In this document: positions 9,076 to 16,893 of the stretch, piece by piece
Layout of the letters: the number at the start of each line of letters is the position of its first letter
Position numbering within the stretch: position 1 is the stretch's first letter
Assembly (NCBI RefSeq): GCF_009724685.1
Contig: NZ_WMEF01000008.1
Location: 62,001 to 126,000 of the forward strand
Reading direction: 5' to 3'
From: Lysinibacillus cavernae
GTDB lineage: Bacteria > Bacillota > Bacilli > Bacillales_A > Planococcaceae
DNA length: 64,000 bases
Made by a program: the position numbers and the translations under genes
The notes under the pieces: model-generated
Seen by the model: the letters and a program-made list of their open reading frames with translations, nothing else
What the model was told of the DNA's origin: nothing
Databases searched by the model: none

Positions 9076-10044
9076 ATGAAAAAAACTATGGTCATTTTAA
9101 GCATCATAGTATTAACTTTAACTTTATCTGCATGTACAAAAGATAAGGAAGAATCAACATCATCTGTCTTGCAAAAAAAGGAAAGTGAAGAACAGACAAC
9201 AAAAATTACTTATTTAAATAATCATTACAGCGTTCCAATAAAACCAGAGAAAATTCTCTTTTTAAATGCCTTTGAATCCATTGAGGATGCTGTGATTTTG
9301 GGCATAGAACCCTATGCAGCAAGTGCAATTGGTAGTGATGAGGAGCCATTCCCAAGTTTTTTTGGCGACGTTACGGCGAATACAATTCCTTTGTTAACAA
9401 CGAGTGGCGACAGTTTGGAGTACGTTTTGCAACTTGCACCAGATTTAATTATCAGTACAGATATGGAAGATCCAAAAGTTTTAGAACAGTTAGAGAAAAT
9501 CGCACCAGTAATTCCAACTTCTCATTATGGACCAGATTGGCAGGAGAATCTTGAAATGCTAGCTGAGATTACTGGAAAGACTGAAAAAGCAAAAACACTT
9601 ATTGATAAATACCATCAGGATAAGCAAAATGCTATCCATTATCTCGATTCATTCCAAGACAAGGATGTAGTAGCCATACGTATTCGAGGTGGCGAAATGA
9701 TGATTTACCCTAAAGACGTATTTCTCAATGATGTACTATACGGTGAATTGAATCTCCCTGTGCCAGAAGCTATTAACAAGGTGAATCAGCAAACCGTTAT
9801 TACTTTGGAGGGCCTCTATCAAGCCAATCCAGACTATATTTTCATTCAGTATGATCTATATGAAAATGATATGGATGGAAGTATATTTGAGGAGCTTCAA
9901 CAAAGCCAAGTTTGGAAAGGATTAAAGGCAGTCGAAAGCAATCAAGTTTTTATTAATGCCGTAGATCCATTGGTAATGGGTGGAGGGACATTGAATGGTC
10001 GAATTCGTATTTTAGAAGCAACTATGGAAGCATTAAGTAACTAA
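9076..10044 (+). CDS. Iron-siderophore ABC transporter substrate-binding lipoprotein (FeuA type)
   Basis: 322 residues from ATG 9076, 8 nt after AAGGAGG; the codon before it is a TTG that is too close to the ribosome site. It carries a lipoprotein signal with the lipobox LSAC (Cys20), an acidic linker, and a two-lobed helical-backbone binding fold typical of FeuA/FecB proteins. It would capture a ferric siderophore on the outer face of the membrane. A Fur box precedes it and a Btr-type activator lies upstream. No permease or ATPase gene lies nearby, so it must use a transporter encoded elsewhere. Confidence 0.9.
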   Translation: MKKTMVILSIIVLTLTLSACTKDKEESTSSVLQKKESEEQTTKITYLNNHYSVPIKPEKILFLNAFESIEDAVILGIEPYAASAIGSDEEPFPSFFGDVTANTIPLLTTSGDSLEYVLQLAPDLIISTDMEDPKVLEQLEKIAPVIPTSHYGPDWQENLEMLAEITGKTEKAKTLIDKYHQDKQNAIHYLDSFQDKDVVAIRIRGGEMMIYPKDVFLNDVLYGELNLPVPEAINKVNQQTVITLEGLYQANPDYIFIQYDLYENDMDGSIFEELQQSQVWKGLKAVESNQVFINAVDPLVMGGGTLNGRIRILEATMEALSN

Positions 10045-10073
10045 AATATGTAAAGGTGATAAGGAGCGATTGT

Positions 10074-11132
10074 GTGAAATTATCAGAGGAACTTGATCAA
10101 CTATTTATGTCAAAATTTGAACAAGGGCTTTTCTCAGGCAATATTTTAGTAGCGAAGGAAGGTAAACCTATATATATAGGTACTTTTGGCTTGTCAAATT
10201 ACCATATTGGCAAGAAGCTTTCCAAAAATTCCTTATTTGAGTTAGCTTCAGTAACGAAGCCCATGACAGCCATGGGTATTATGATTCTCGAGGAACAAGG
10301 GAAACTTAATTATGATGACGCTATCAAGAAATGGATTCCCTCATTTCCATACGAAACCATTACTTTACGGCATGCATTAACACATACATCTGGATTGCCA
10401 GATTATATGGAATTATTCGAAAGTCACTGGGATCATCGTTGTATTGCGACGAATAGAGATGTACTACGTTTACTAACGGAACATAGACCACCGCTCTATT
10501 TTGACTCAGGTGAAAAATATCAATATAGTAATACAGGTTATGTTTGCCTGGCAATGATAATTGAAAAAGTATCAGATATGTCCTATGCCTTGTTTATGTT
10601 ACACCATATATTTAAACCGTCAGCAATGCAACGAACAAGGGTCATGAATCGCAGGTATCATACTGAAGATGTTGAGGATTTTGCTTTTGGCTATATCCGT
10701 GATGAGAATAGTGCATTAATCTCCTTGCCTGACGAACTTCCAGGTTATGAGTTTGTGAACTATTTAGACGGAATCCAAGGAGATGGAATGATTCATTCAA
10801 CAATAATGGACTTACTCTCGTTGGATAGAGCGCTAAAAAGGGGGGATTTGCTTTGTGCATCATCTCTCGAATTGGCTATGTCCTCAATTGTGACAAAGGA
10901 TGGTCAAAAGACACCATGTGGCTTCGGTTGGTTCATTGATCAATCACCAAAAACAGGTAAAAAGGTATTCCATAGTGGTGGTTGGCCAGGTTATACCACG
11001 ATGTTATGCCGTTATATAGAGACTGATTACACCATTATTATCCTCAATAATGTAGAATGCCATACAGAAGATAACCTGCATGAAAGAGTATCAGATTGGT
11101 TACAGCAAATTGAAACATATATATTTTATTGA
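10074..11132 (+). CDS. Serine hydrolase of the beta-lactamase / PBP4* family
   Basis: 352 residues from GTG 10074; AAGGAG at 10061-10066 fits this start better than the in-frame GTG at 10056. It has the serine hydrolase signature: Ser59-x-x-Lys62, Tyr151-x-Asn153, and HSGG near the C-terminus. There is no signal peptide, so it should be cytoplasmic, unlike a true beta-lactamase. It begins 29 nt after the siderophore-binding protein gene and probably shares its Fur-controlled mRNA. That context suggests an esterase or amidase acting on a siderophore or similar small molecule, but this is inference. A terminator follows. Confidence 0.85.
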   Translation: MKLSEELDQLFMSKFEQGLFSGNILVAKEGKPIYIGTFGLSNYHIGKKLSKNSLFELASVTKPMTAMGIMILEEQGKLNYDDAIKKWIPSFPYETITLRHALTHTSGLPDYMELFESHWDHRCIATNRDVLRLLTEHRPPLYFDSGEKYQYSNTGYVCLAMIIEKVSDMSYALFMLHHIFKPSAMQRTRVMNRRYHTEDVEDFAFGYIRDENSALISLPDELPGYEFVNYLDGIQGDGMIHSTIMDLLSLDRALKRGDLLCASSLELAMSSIVTKDGQKTPCGFGWFIDQSPKTGKKVFHSGGWPGYTTMLCRYIETDYTIIILNNVECHTEDNLHERVSDWLQQIETYIFY

Positions 11133-11148
11133 ATGGGATACAGATAGA

Positions 11149-11181
11149 AACTCAGTGGGACTTTTTCCATTGAGTTTTTTT
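11149..11181 (+). terminator. Terminator after the serine hydrolase gene
   Basis: Arms AACTCAGTGG (11149-11158) and CCATTGAGTT (11167-11176) pair over 10 bp with one G-T, followed by seven T. Confidence 0.85.
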
Positions 11182-11344
11182 ATCTTAATTCTGTGGATAT
11201 TATGCTATAGGTCGTGATAGTTTTAGGTTAACTTCTGCTCGTCAGTGTGAAAAACTAGACGAAATGACTTTGAATGAGTCTAACAATCATGTTACTCTTG
11301 CAAGAGAGATGTCTTATACAATAAGCAGAAAATGAGTGAAATAG

Positions 11345-12592
11345 ATGTCATACGAAAATAAAATACTACAAATGAAAAAAATGCTTGGTAAAAAAACAAC
11401 GGCTCAACAAAAAGTACAACAACCAGCTTTTCAAAAACCAGCTAAACCTAGCTATACAGAGCAATGGGAAAAAGCAGGATTAACCGTTGTTGAAAATGAT
11501 TTTGGCATTGTGTTTAAGCGTCAAGTGCAGTATCCATTTAGTTTTCAGCATGGACATTATCAGCTGCAATCATTCTTTGATGCCTTGAAAAAATGGCAAG
11601 GTGTCGAGTTTGACCATCCTTATGCGCTTGATATCAATGAACCGGTATTATTTTTTGATACGGAAACGACAGGTTTAAAGGGAGTTGGCACGCACATTTT
11701 TTTGCTGGGCTTTTTAGAGGTAGCAGAGGAATGTTTTTTATTGACGCAATATATTCTTGCAGATCCTGCGCATGAGGCCGCTTTCTTGTTTGAATCAAAG
11801 CTTTGGCAAAAATCGGCTACAGTGATTACTTATAATGGTAAAAGCTTTGATTGGCCGCAGCTTGAAACGCGATGGACGCTTCATCAAAAAACGTTGCCAA
11901 AATTACGATCTCAGCGACAGATTGATTTGTTGCATAGTTCGAAGCGTTTATGGAAAAATGATATGGAGCGCTTAAAATTAAAATCGGTGGAGGAAGAGAA
12001 GCTTGGCTTTTCTCGTATAGGAGATATTCCAGGTCATCTTGCACCTATTATTTATTTAGATGCCGTAAAAAGTGGCATACCAGATGCCCTTATGAAGGTG
12101 CTACTTCATAATGAGTGGGATTTATTGTCACTTATCACACTCTATAGTCATTCTACGCATTTATTGTTTGAAGAGGATCATGAGGAATCTGCGAAAACCT
12201 TTACCAATATCGGGAAATGGTATGGTGATTTAAAAGAAAGCACACAAAGCGTTAGGGTTTTAGAAAAGGTGACAATGAAATTTGATGCACTAGAAGCGGG
12301 CCATGCCCATTATTATTTAGCACTACAGCACAAAAAAAGTAAACGTTACAGCGAAGCCATTGATGCATTTGTAGCCTCTCTCCATTTTGTTGAACCAAGA
12401 ACAAAGTTACATGTTCTTGAACAGCTAGCCATACTTTATGAGCATCAAATGAAAGATTATGAGCAGGCCCTTTCTTATACGCAAGAGGGCATACGTCTAA
12501 TTCAAAATAATGAGCAATGGAGAGCAGAACAAAAACAAAAATGGGAAATTTCTTGGGATAAGCGACTGCACAGATTAGGAAATAAGAAATAA
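11345..12592 (+). CDS. mrfB: MrfB/YprB-type DnaQ-like exonuclease with TPR-like C-terminus
   Basis: 415 residues. It has an RNase H-like 3'-5' exonuclease fold with the DxE metal motif FFDTETTG (Asp105, Glu107), further acidic residues in the middle, and a C-terminal region of helical pairs resembling TPR repeats. In B. subtilis the homologue acts with the helicase MrfA in excision repair of mitomycin C adducts. The ribosome site before ATG 11345 is weak (GAGTGA). It has its own leader here because the siderophore module separates it from mrfA. Confidence 0.9.
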   Translation: MSYENKILQMKKMLGKKTTAQQKVQQPAFQKPAKPSYTEQWEKAGLTVVENDFGIVFKRQVQYPFSFQHGHYQLQSFFDALKKWQGVEFDHPYALDINEPVLFFDTETTGLKGVGTHIFLLGFLEVAEECFLLTQYILADPAHEAAFLFESKLWQKSATVITYNGKSFDWPQLETRWTLHQKTLPKLRSQRQIDLLHSSKRLWKNDMERLKLKSVEEEKLGFSRIGDIPGHLAPIIYLDAVKSGIPDALMKVLLHNEWDLLSLITLYSHSTHLLFEEDHEESAKTFTNIGKWYGDLKESTQSVRVLEKVTMKFDALEAGHAHYYLALQHKKSKRYSEAIDAFVASLHFVEPRTKLHVLEQLAILYEHQMKDYEQALSYTQEGIRLIQNNEQWRAEQKQKWEISWDKRLHRLGNKK

Positions 12593-12628
12593 TTTCCTGG
12601 GTAAGCGCAAGAAACGACAAGTTTAGCC

Positions 12629-12677
12629 TTACAATTGATGTTTTCAGACGATATAATGTGATGAAGTATGCTATAAT
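12629..12677 (+). promoter_or_regulatory. Promoter pair for gpsB
   Basis: A sigma-A type promoter TTACAA (12629-12634), 17-nt spacer, TATAAT (12652-12657). A second -10, TATAAT at 12672-12677, is preceded by TGC, giving an extended -10. Both lie in the 60-90 nt before the gpsB start. Confidence 0.7.
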
Positions 12678-12713
12678 GTATTCGTGTATGTAGTGTGAGG
12701 AAGGGCGATGTGA

Positions 12714-13010
12714 ATGGACATTAAATTAACGTCAAAAATGATCCTTGAAAAGGAATTTAAAAAGAACTTTAAAGGCTATAATGTAGAAGAAGTCGATTCT
12801 TTTCTTGATGAAATTATTCAAGACTATGAAACGTTTGAAAAAGTGGTGGCCCAACTACGTGAAGAAAATAGACAGTTAAAAGAAGAAATTGATAGTACAC
12901 CTAAGAGACAGCCGATTGCTTCAGCAGCAGCTGGTACAACTAATTTTGATATTTTAAAACGTCTTTCTAATTTAGAAAAACATGTATTTGGCAGCAAGCT
13001 ATACGAATAA
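12714..13010 (+). CDS. gpsB: Cell division protein GpsB
   Basis: 98 residues, start ATG 12714 after GAGGAAGG. The DivIVA-like N-terminal domain is clear ([20 protein letters not shown]), followed by a coiled coil and a short C-terminal helix that trimerises. GpsB is a membrane-proximal adaptor that moves class A penicillin-binding proteins, including PBP1, between division septum and side wall. It lies directly upstream of rnpB, as in B. subtilis. Confidence 0.96.
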   Translation: MDIKLTSKMILEKEFKKNFKGYNVEEVDSFLDEIIQDYETFEKVVAQLREENRQLKEEIDSTPKRQPIASAAAGTTNFDILKRLSNLEKHVFGSKLYE

Positions 13011-13025
13011 TTTTAGTTAATTATA

Positions 13026-13054
13026 TTGTATTTAACATAAAACTCTAGTATAAT
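13026..13054 (+). promoter_or_regulatory. Promoter of the RNase P RNA gene
   Basis: TTGTAT (13026-13031), a 17-nt spacer and TATAAT (13049-13054) put the start point at about 13061, at the 5' end of the RNA. Confidence 0.75.
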
Positions 13055-13061
13055 CTTTCGT

Positions 13062-13460
13062 ATCATCATGAAATTCGGGTAATCGCTGCGGCGCTAGACG
13101 TCGTAGAGGAAAGTCCATGCTCACACGGTTCTGAGATGACCGTAGTGTTCGTGCTTACTGAAAAAATAAGGTAAGGCAGCTGATAAGGCTGACGGCGGAA
13201 GGAAAACCTAAGTCCTTGGATATGGTTGACACTTCCTGAAAGTGCCACAGTGACGAAGCTTGCTTGGAAACTTGCAAGGTGGAACGAGGTAAACCCCACG
13301 AGTGAGAAACCCAAATTATGGTAGGGGCACTCTCTAGAAGGAATTTAACGGATAGAGGGACAGAGTTTGCTCTGTAGATAGATGATTACCACCTGACCGT
13401 ACGAGGCGCAAGCTGTTTGAGTACTCAGGGACAAAACATGGCTTATGGAATTTTTTGATG
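13062..13460 (+). ncRNA. rnpB: RNase P RNA, Bacillus type (type B)
   Basis: About 400 nt. It has the conserved RNase P elements in the right order: TCGGGTAATCGCTGC at the 5' end, GAGGAAAGTCCATGCTC, CTGAAAGTGCCACAGTGACG, GAGAAACCCAAAT, the GGACAGA...CTGTAGATAGATGATT block, and ACAAAACATGGCTTA near the 3' end. The 5' and 3' termini pair (CATGAAATTC with GAATTTTTTG) to close helix P1. The RNA cleaves the 5' leader of tRNA precursors. Ends are estimated from the promoter and the P1 pairing. Confidence 0.97.
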
Positions 13461-13481
13461 CTTATCTACGAAATATCAAAC

Positions 13482-13508
13482 GCTCTCCAACTCGGTGGAG
13501 AGCTTTTA
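13482..13508 (+). terminator. Terminator after rnpB
   Basis: GCTCTCCA pairs with the GTGGAGAGC arm around a short loop and is followed by TTTTATTTT. Confidence 0.85.
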
Positions 13509-13510
13509 TT

Positions 13511-13922
13511 TTGAGTTCATGTGGAAAAAGTAACCTTGTTAATCAAGTCTTGGTATGCGTGATACGTTTGAGAAAAGTTAAAGTATCGCTACCGCTTCTA
13601 AGCCGCATCTGAAAATGATTATTGTATGGATGTATCTTGATTCAGCAGATGTTTTGTACCTCACGAAACACCAGGTACTTAAAACTTGCACCTTAAGAGA
13701 TGGCAAGAGTTTGCAAATTTTTCTTTCCATTCAGTGGATTCCGTACCCCTTGAATCAAGATATAGCATCAGGCAAATATCACAGATTTTGAAGATAAGCT
13801 TTTCAAACAAGCTTAAAAAATCTGAACATAATACGCCGAGGTGCAATGGATATACATACAAGTTGGCCAGGTGTAAAAGCCCTTTTGAGGGGGAGTATAG
13901 ATAGATAGGATGGAGCGGAAAC
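13511..13922 (+). other. Intergenic region before the GGDEF-EAL gene
   Basis: About 410 nt with no supportable gene. It contains an inverted repeat CAGATTTT...AAAAATCTG near 13780-13825 with two AAGCTT palindromes inside, and a T-poor hairpin-prone stretch near 13860-13900 just before the start codon. I looked for a cyclic di-GMP riboswitch because of the downstream gene and did not see its core. Confidence 0.4.
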
Positions 13923-15668
13923 ATGAACGGAGTAACTGGATGGGAAAGTATGGATAAATTGAAGTTGATTTCTAAATATCCTACTAACTTAATACTTAAA
14001 ATCTTCGAAAATGTATCTGAAGGTATCATGATTACTGATGAATACAAAAAAATAGTAATGGTTAATCCTGCCTTTGAATTTGTTACAGGCTATACATGTG
14101 ATGATGTGGTTGGAAAAACGCCAGCCGTTTTACAATCTGGTGTACATGAATTGCCGTTCTATTTAGAGATGTGGGAACAGATACGACAAGAAGGCATTTG
14201 GCAAGGTGAGATATGGAATCGTCGTAAAACTGGAGACGTATATCCTGAATGGTTAACAATTGTTTGTGTAACCAACAATGAGGGGAAGGTTACAAATTAC
14301 TGTGGTATCTTCACAGATTTGTCTGAAAGAAAAATAGTAGAAAACGAATTAGAAAAGCGTTTGCTTACGGATTCATTAACAGATGTATCCAATCGTTTTG
14401 CCTATATCGAAAGAATGGATAATCTCTTAGAATCGACTTCTGCTATTTCTCATTCAGTGCAGCATGCGGTCTATTTTTTAGATTTGGATCGATTTAAACA
14501 AATTAATGATACATTAGGCCATGCTGTTGGAGATTCAATTTTAATAGAAGTAGCAAATCGTCTAAAAAAGTTACTGAAAAACAAAGATGTTATTGCACGA
14601 TACGGCGGAGATGAATTCGTCATTACTTTAACAAATGTGAAGAATGTGAAGGAAGCTGCAAAATTCGCTGAGCAAATTATTAGTAGTATAGAACAACCAA
14701 TGGTGATTAATGGTCAGGAAGTTTTTGTGTCTACAAGTGTCGGTATTAGTGTTTATCCAGTTGACGGTAAAAATACAGAAGAATTGATCAATTGTGCAGA
14801 TAGAGCAATGACTTATTCAAAAAAGAATGAATTAAACGGCTATTCCTTTTATTTTGATGAACTGCAAACAGACGCACAACGCGTTTTATTGTTAGATTCG
14901 GAGTTAAGAAAAGCGATTGAAAACCGTGAATTTGAGCTGCATTTTCAGCCGAAAATTTCAATGGAAAATGAGCAAATTCAAGGCCTAGAGGCACTAGTTC
15001 GCTGGAATAGCGAGAGGCTTGGCTTTGTGTCTCCAGCAGAGTTTATCCCTTATGCTGAGGATACTGGTTTAATCATTCCATTAAGTGAAATCATATTGGA
15101 AAAAGCGTGTGAGGCAGTTATTCAAATGCAACAACAAGGTTGGAAAACACCTGTTGCCATTAATATATCGAGTATTCACTTTAAACAGCAAAACTTTTTA
15201 GATTCAATACAAGCAATATTAGAACGCTACAATATGCCAGCAAACAATTTTGAAATAGAAGTGACAGAACGAACAGTTATGAACAATGCAAACGAGACTG
15301 TTAGTAAGTTAGTTCGTTTGAAACAATTAGGCTTTAAAATCTCTATTGATGATTTTGGGACAGGCTATTCGTCCCTAAGCTATTTAGTTCGCTTTCCGTT
15401 AGATTGTTTAAAAATTGATCGAAGCTTTATACAGCATATAGGATCACTCGATGAAAAACAGGCAGTTGTAGATGCTATTATTCAAATGTCCCATCGCCTA
15501 AAAATGAAAGTTGTTGCAGAAGGTGTAGAACAGGCACAACAAGTGGATATACTACGTAAAATGAACTGTGATATTATCCAAGGCTATTATTACAGCAAAC
15601 CATTACCATTAAACGAACTCATTGAGTTTATGGAATTTTGGGAAATTGAGCATCAAGGAAGGAAATAA
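13923..15668 (+). CDS. PAS-GGDEF-EAL cyclic di-GMP turnover protein
   Basis: 581 residues. A PAS sensor domain (about 25-135) precedes a diguanylate cyclase domain with GGDEF at 228-232 and a phosphodiesterase domain with EAL at 356-358, plus the downstream DDFGTGYSSL loop. Both active sites look intact, so it could make or degrade cyclic di-GMP, with PAS setting the balance. The inhibitory I-site (RxxD five residues before GGDEF) is altered to KNKD (219-222), so product inhibition may be weak. There is no signal peptide or membrane segment. It could start at ATG 13923 or at ATG 13950. It lies between rnpB and the methyltransferase gene, which are neighbours in B. subtilis, so it looks like an insertion. 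Confidence 0.92.
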   Translation: MNGVTGWESMDKLKLISKYPTNLILKIFENVSEGIMITDEYKKIVMVNPAFEFVTGYTCDDVVGKTPAVLQSGVHELPFYLEMWEQIRQEGIWQGEIWNRRKTGDVYPEWLTIVCVTNNEGKVTNYCGIFTDLSERKIVENELEKRLLTDSLTDVSNRFAYIERMDNLLESTSAISHSVQHAVYFLDLDRFKQINDTLGHAVGDSILIEVANRLKKLLKNKDVIARYGGDEFVITLTNVKNVKEAAKFAEQIISSIEQPMVINGQEVFVSTSVGISVYPVDGKNTEELINCADRAMTYSKKNELNGYSFYFDELQTDAQRVLLLDSELRKAIENREFELHFQPKISMENEQIQGLEALVRWNSERLGFVSPAEFIPYAEDTGLIIPLSEIILEKACEAVIQMQQQGWKTPVAINISSIHFKQQNFLDSIQAILERYNMPANNFEIEVTERTVMNNANETVSKLVRLKQLGFKISIDDFGTGYSSLSYLVRFPLDCLKIDRSFIQHIGSLDEKQAVVDAIIQMSHRLKMKVVAEGVEQAQQVDILRKMNCDIIQGYYYSKPLPLNELIEFMEFWEIEHQGRK

Positions 15669-15671
15669 TGT

Positions 15672-16808
15672 ATGGCAAATTATCAATTAGTGGCTACGTC
15701 AGCAATGGGTCTGGAGGCAATTGTGGCCCAAGAAGTGAAAGCACTCGGTTATGAAACAACCGTTGACAATGGTAAAGTATATTTTGAAGGCGATGAAACG
15801 GCTATTGCACGTACCAATTTATGGTTACGTGTCGCAGATCGTGTGAAAATTGTAGTCGGACAATTCCCAGCAAAATCATTTGAACAATTATTTGAAAGTG
15901 TTAAAGCCCTACCATGGGAAAAATATTTACCAGTAGATGCTGCTTTTCCAGTTTCGGGGAAGTCCGTTAAATCCAAATTATTTAGTGTGCCAGATTGCCA
16001 GGCCATCACAAAAAAAGCGATTGTCGAACGTATGAAACAGCATTATAAACGACTCGGCTTTTTAGATGAGTCTGGTGCAACTTACAAAATTGAGGTTTCA
16101 ATTTTGAAAGACGTGGCCACACTAACTATTGATACATCTGGCGCAGGCTTACATAAGCGTGGTTATCGTCAGGTTCAGGGTGAGGCGCCGTTAAAAGAAA
16201 CATTAGCAGCGGCACTTGTACAAATTTCGAAGTGGAATCCAAATCGTCCGTTTGTTGACCCGTTCTGTGGCTCTGGTACCATTGCATTGGAAGCAGCAAT
16301 GTTTGGCCAAAATATAGCGCCAGGCTATAACCGTGAATTCATTTCTGAGGACTGGCCATGGATGAAAGCTGCAATCTGGGACACTGTACGTGATGAAGCA
16401 GAAAGTTTAGCGAATTATGATCAGCCACTAGAAATTTTTGGCTCTGATATTGATCATCGTATGGTCAGCATTGCACAAGAAAACGCAATGGAAGCAGGCT
16501 TTGGTGAGTTGATCACGTTTAAGCAAATGCAAGCACGTGATTTTACAACACATTTAACGGATGGTGTCATGATTGGTAACCCACCGTATGGAGAACGTAT
16601 TGGTGATGTTGAAGTCGTGGAACAGGTTATCCGTGATGTAGGGAAAGTCATGAAAAATTATCCAACCTGGTCAGTATATATGCTCTCCTCCATGAAAAAT
16701 TTTGAAGAATTATATGGACGTCAAGCGACGAAAAAACGAAAATTATTTAATGGTTTTATTGAAACAAATTATTATCAGTTCTGGGGTCAAAAGTCTAAAA
16801 GAGATTAA
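15672..16808 (+). CDS. ypsC: THUMP-domain 23S rRNA guanine-N2 methyltransferase (YpsC/RlmL family)
   Basis: 378 residues, starting 3 nt after the GGDEF-EAL stop. An N-terminal THUMP RNA-binding domain (about 1-160) is followed by a Rossmann methyltransferase domain with an S-adenosylmethionine site DPFCGSGTIALEA and the catalytic NPPY motif at 303-306 typical of N-methylation of a base. The family methylates a guanine of 23S rRNA (G2445 in E. coli RlmL). It follows rnpB in B. subtilis as well. The exact target base here is not visible. Confidence 0.92.
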   Translation: MANYQLVATSAMGLEAIVAQEVKALGYETTVDNGKVYFEGDETAIARTNLWLRVADRVKIVVGQFPAKSFEQLFESVKALPWEKYLPVDAAFPVSGKSVKSKLFSVPDCQAITKKAIVERMKQHYKRLGFLDESGATYKIEVSILKDVATLTIDTSGAGLHKRGYRQVQGEAPLKETLAAALVQISKWNPNRPFVDPFCGSGTIALEAAMFGQNIAPGYNREFISEDWPWMKAAIWDTVRDEAESLANYDQPLEIFGSDIDHRMVSIAQENAMEAGFGELITFKQMQARDFTTHLTDGVMIGNPPYGERIGDVEVVEQVIRDVGKVMKNYPTWSVYMLSSMKNFEELYGRQATKKRKLFNGFIETNYYQFWGQKSKRD

Positions 16809-16817
16809 CGAATAGTA

Positions 16818-16851
16818 ACGGAAGATAAGATTTTTTCTTATCTTCCGTTTC
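16818..16851 (+). terminator. Terminator after ypsC
   Basis: A perfect 13-bp stem, 16818-16830 with 16836-16848, and a five-T loop. The trailing T-run is short (TT), so it may be partly leaky. Confidence 0.75.
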
Positions 16852-16893
16852 GTCGCGTATAATAGCACCAGATAGTTAGAGGGGGAACATCAA

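Noticed and set aside
13511-13922. Cyclic di-GMP riboswitch before the GGDEF-EAL gene
   Set aside because: The conserved core of the known classes is not present; only ordinary inverted repeats are seen.
13679-14047. Minus-strand 122-codon frame over the start of the GGDEF-EAL gene, and a rightward 72-codon frame at 13686-13904
   Set aside because: Neither has a ribosome site or family resemblance. The first overlaps a certain PAS domain.
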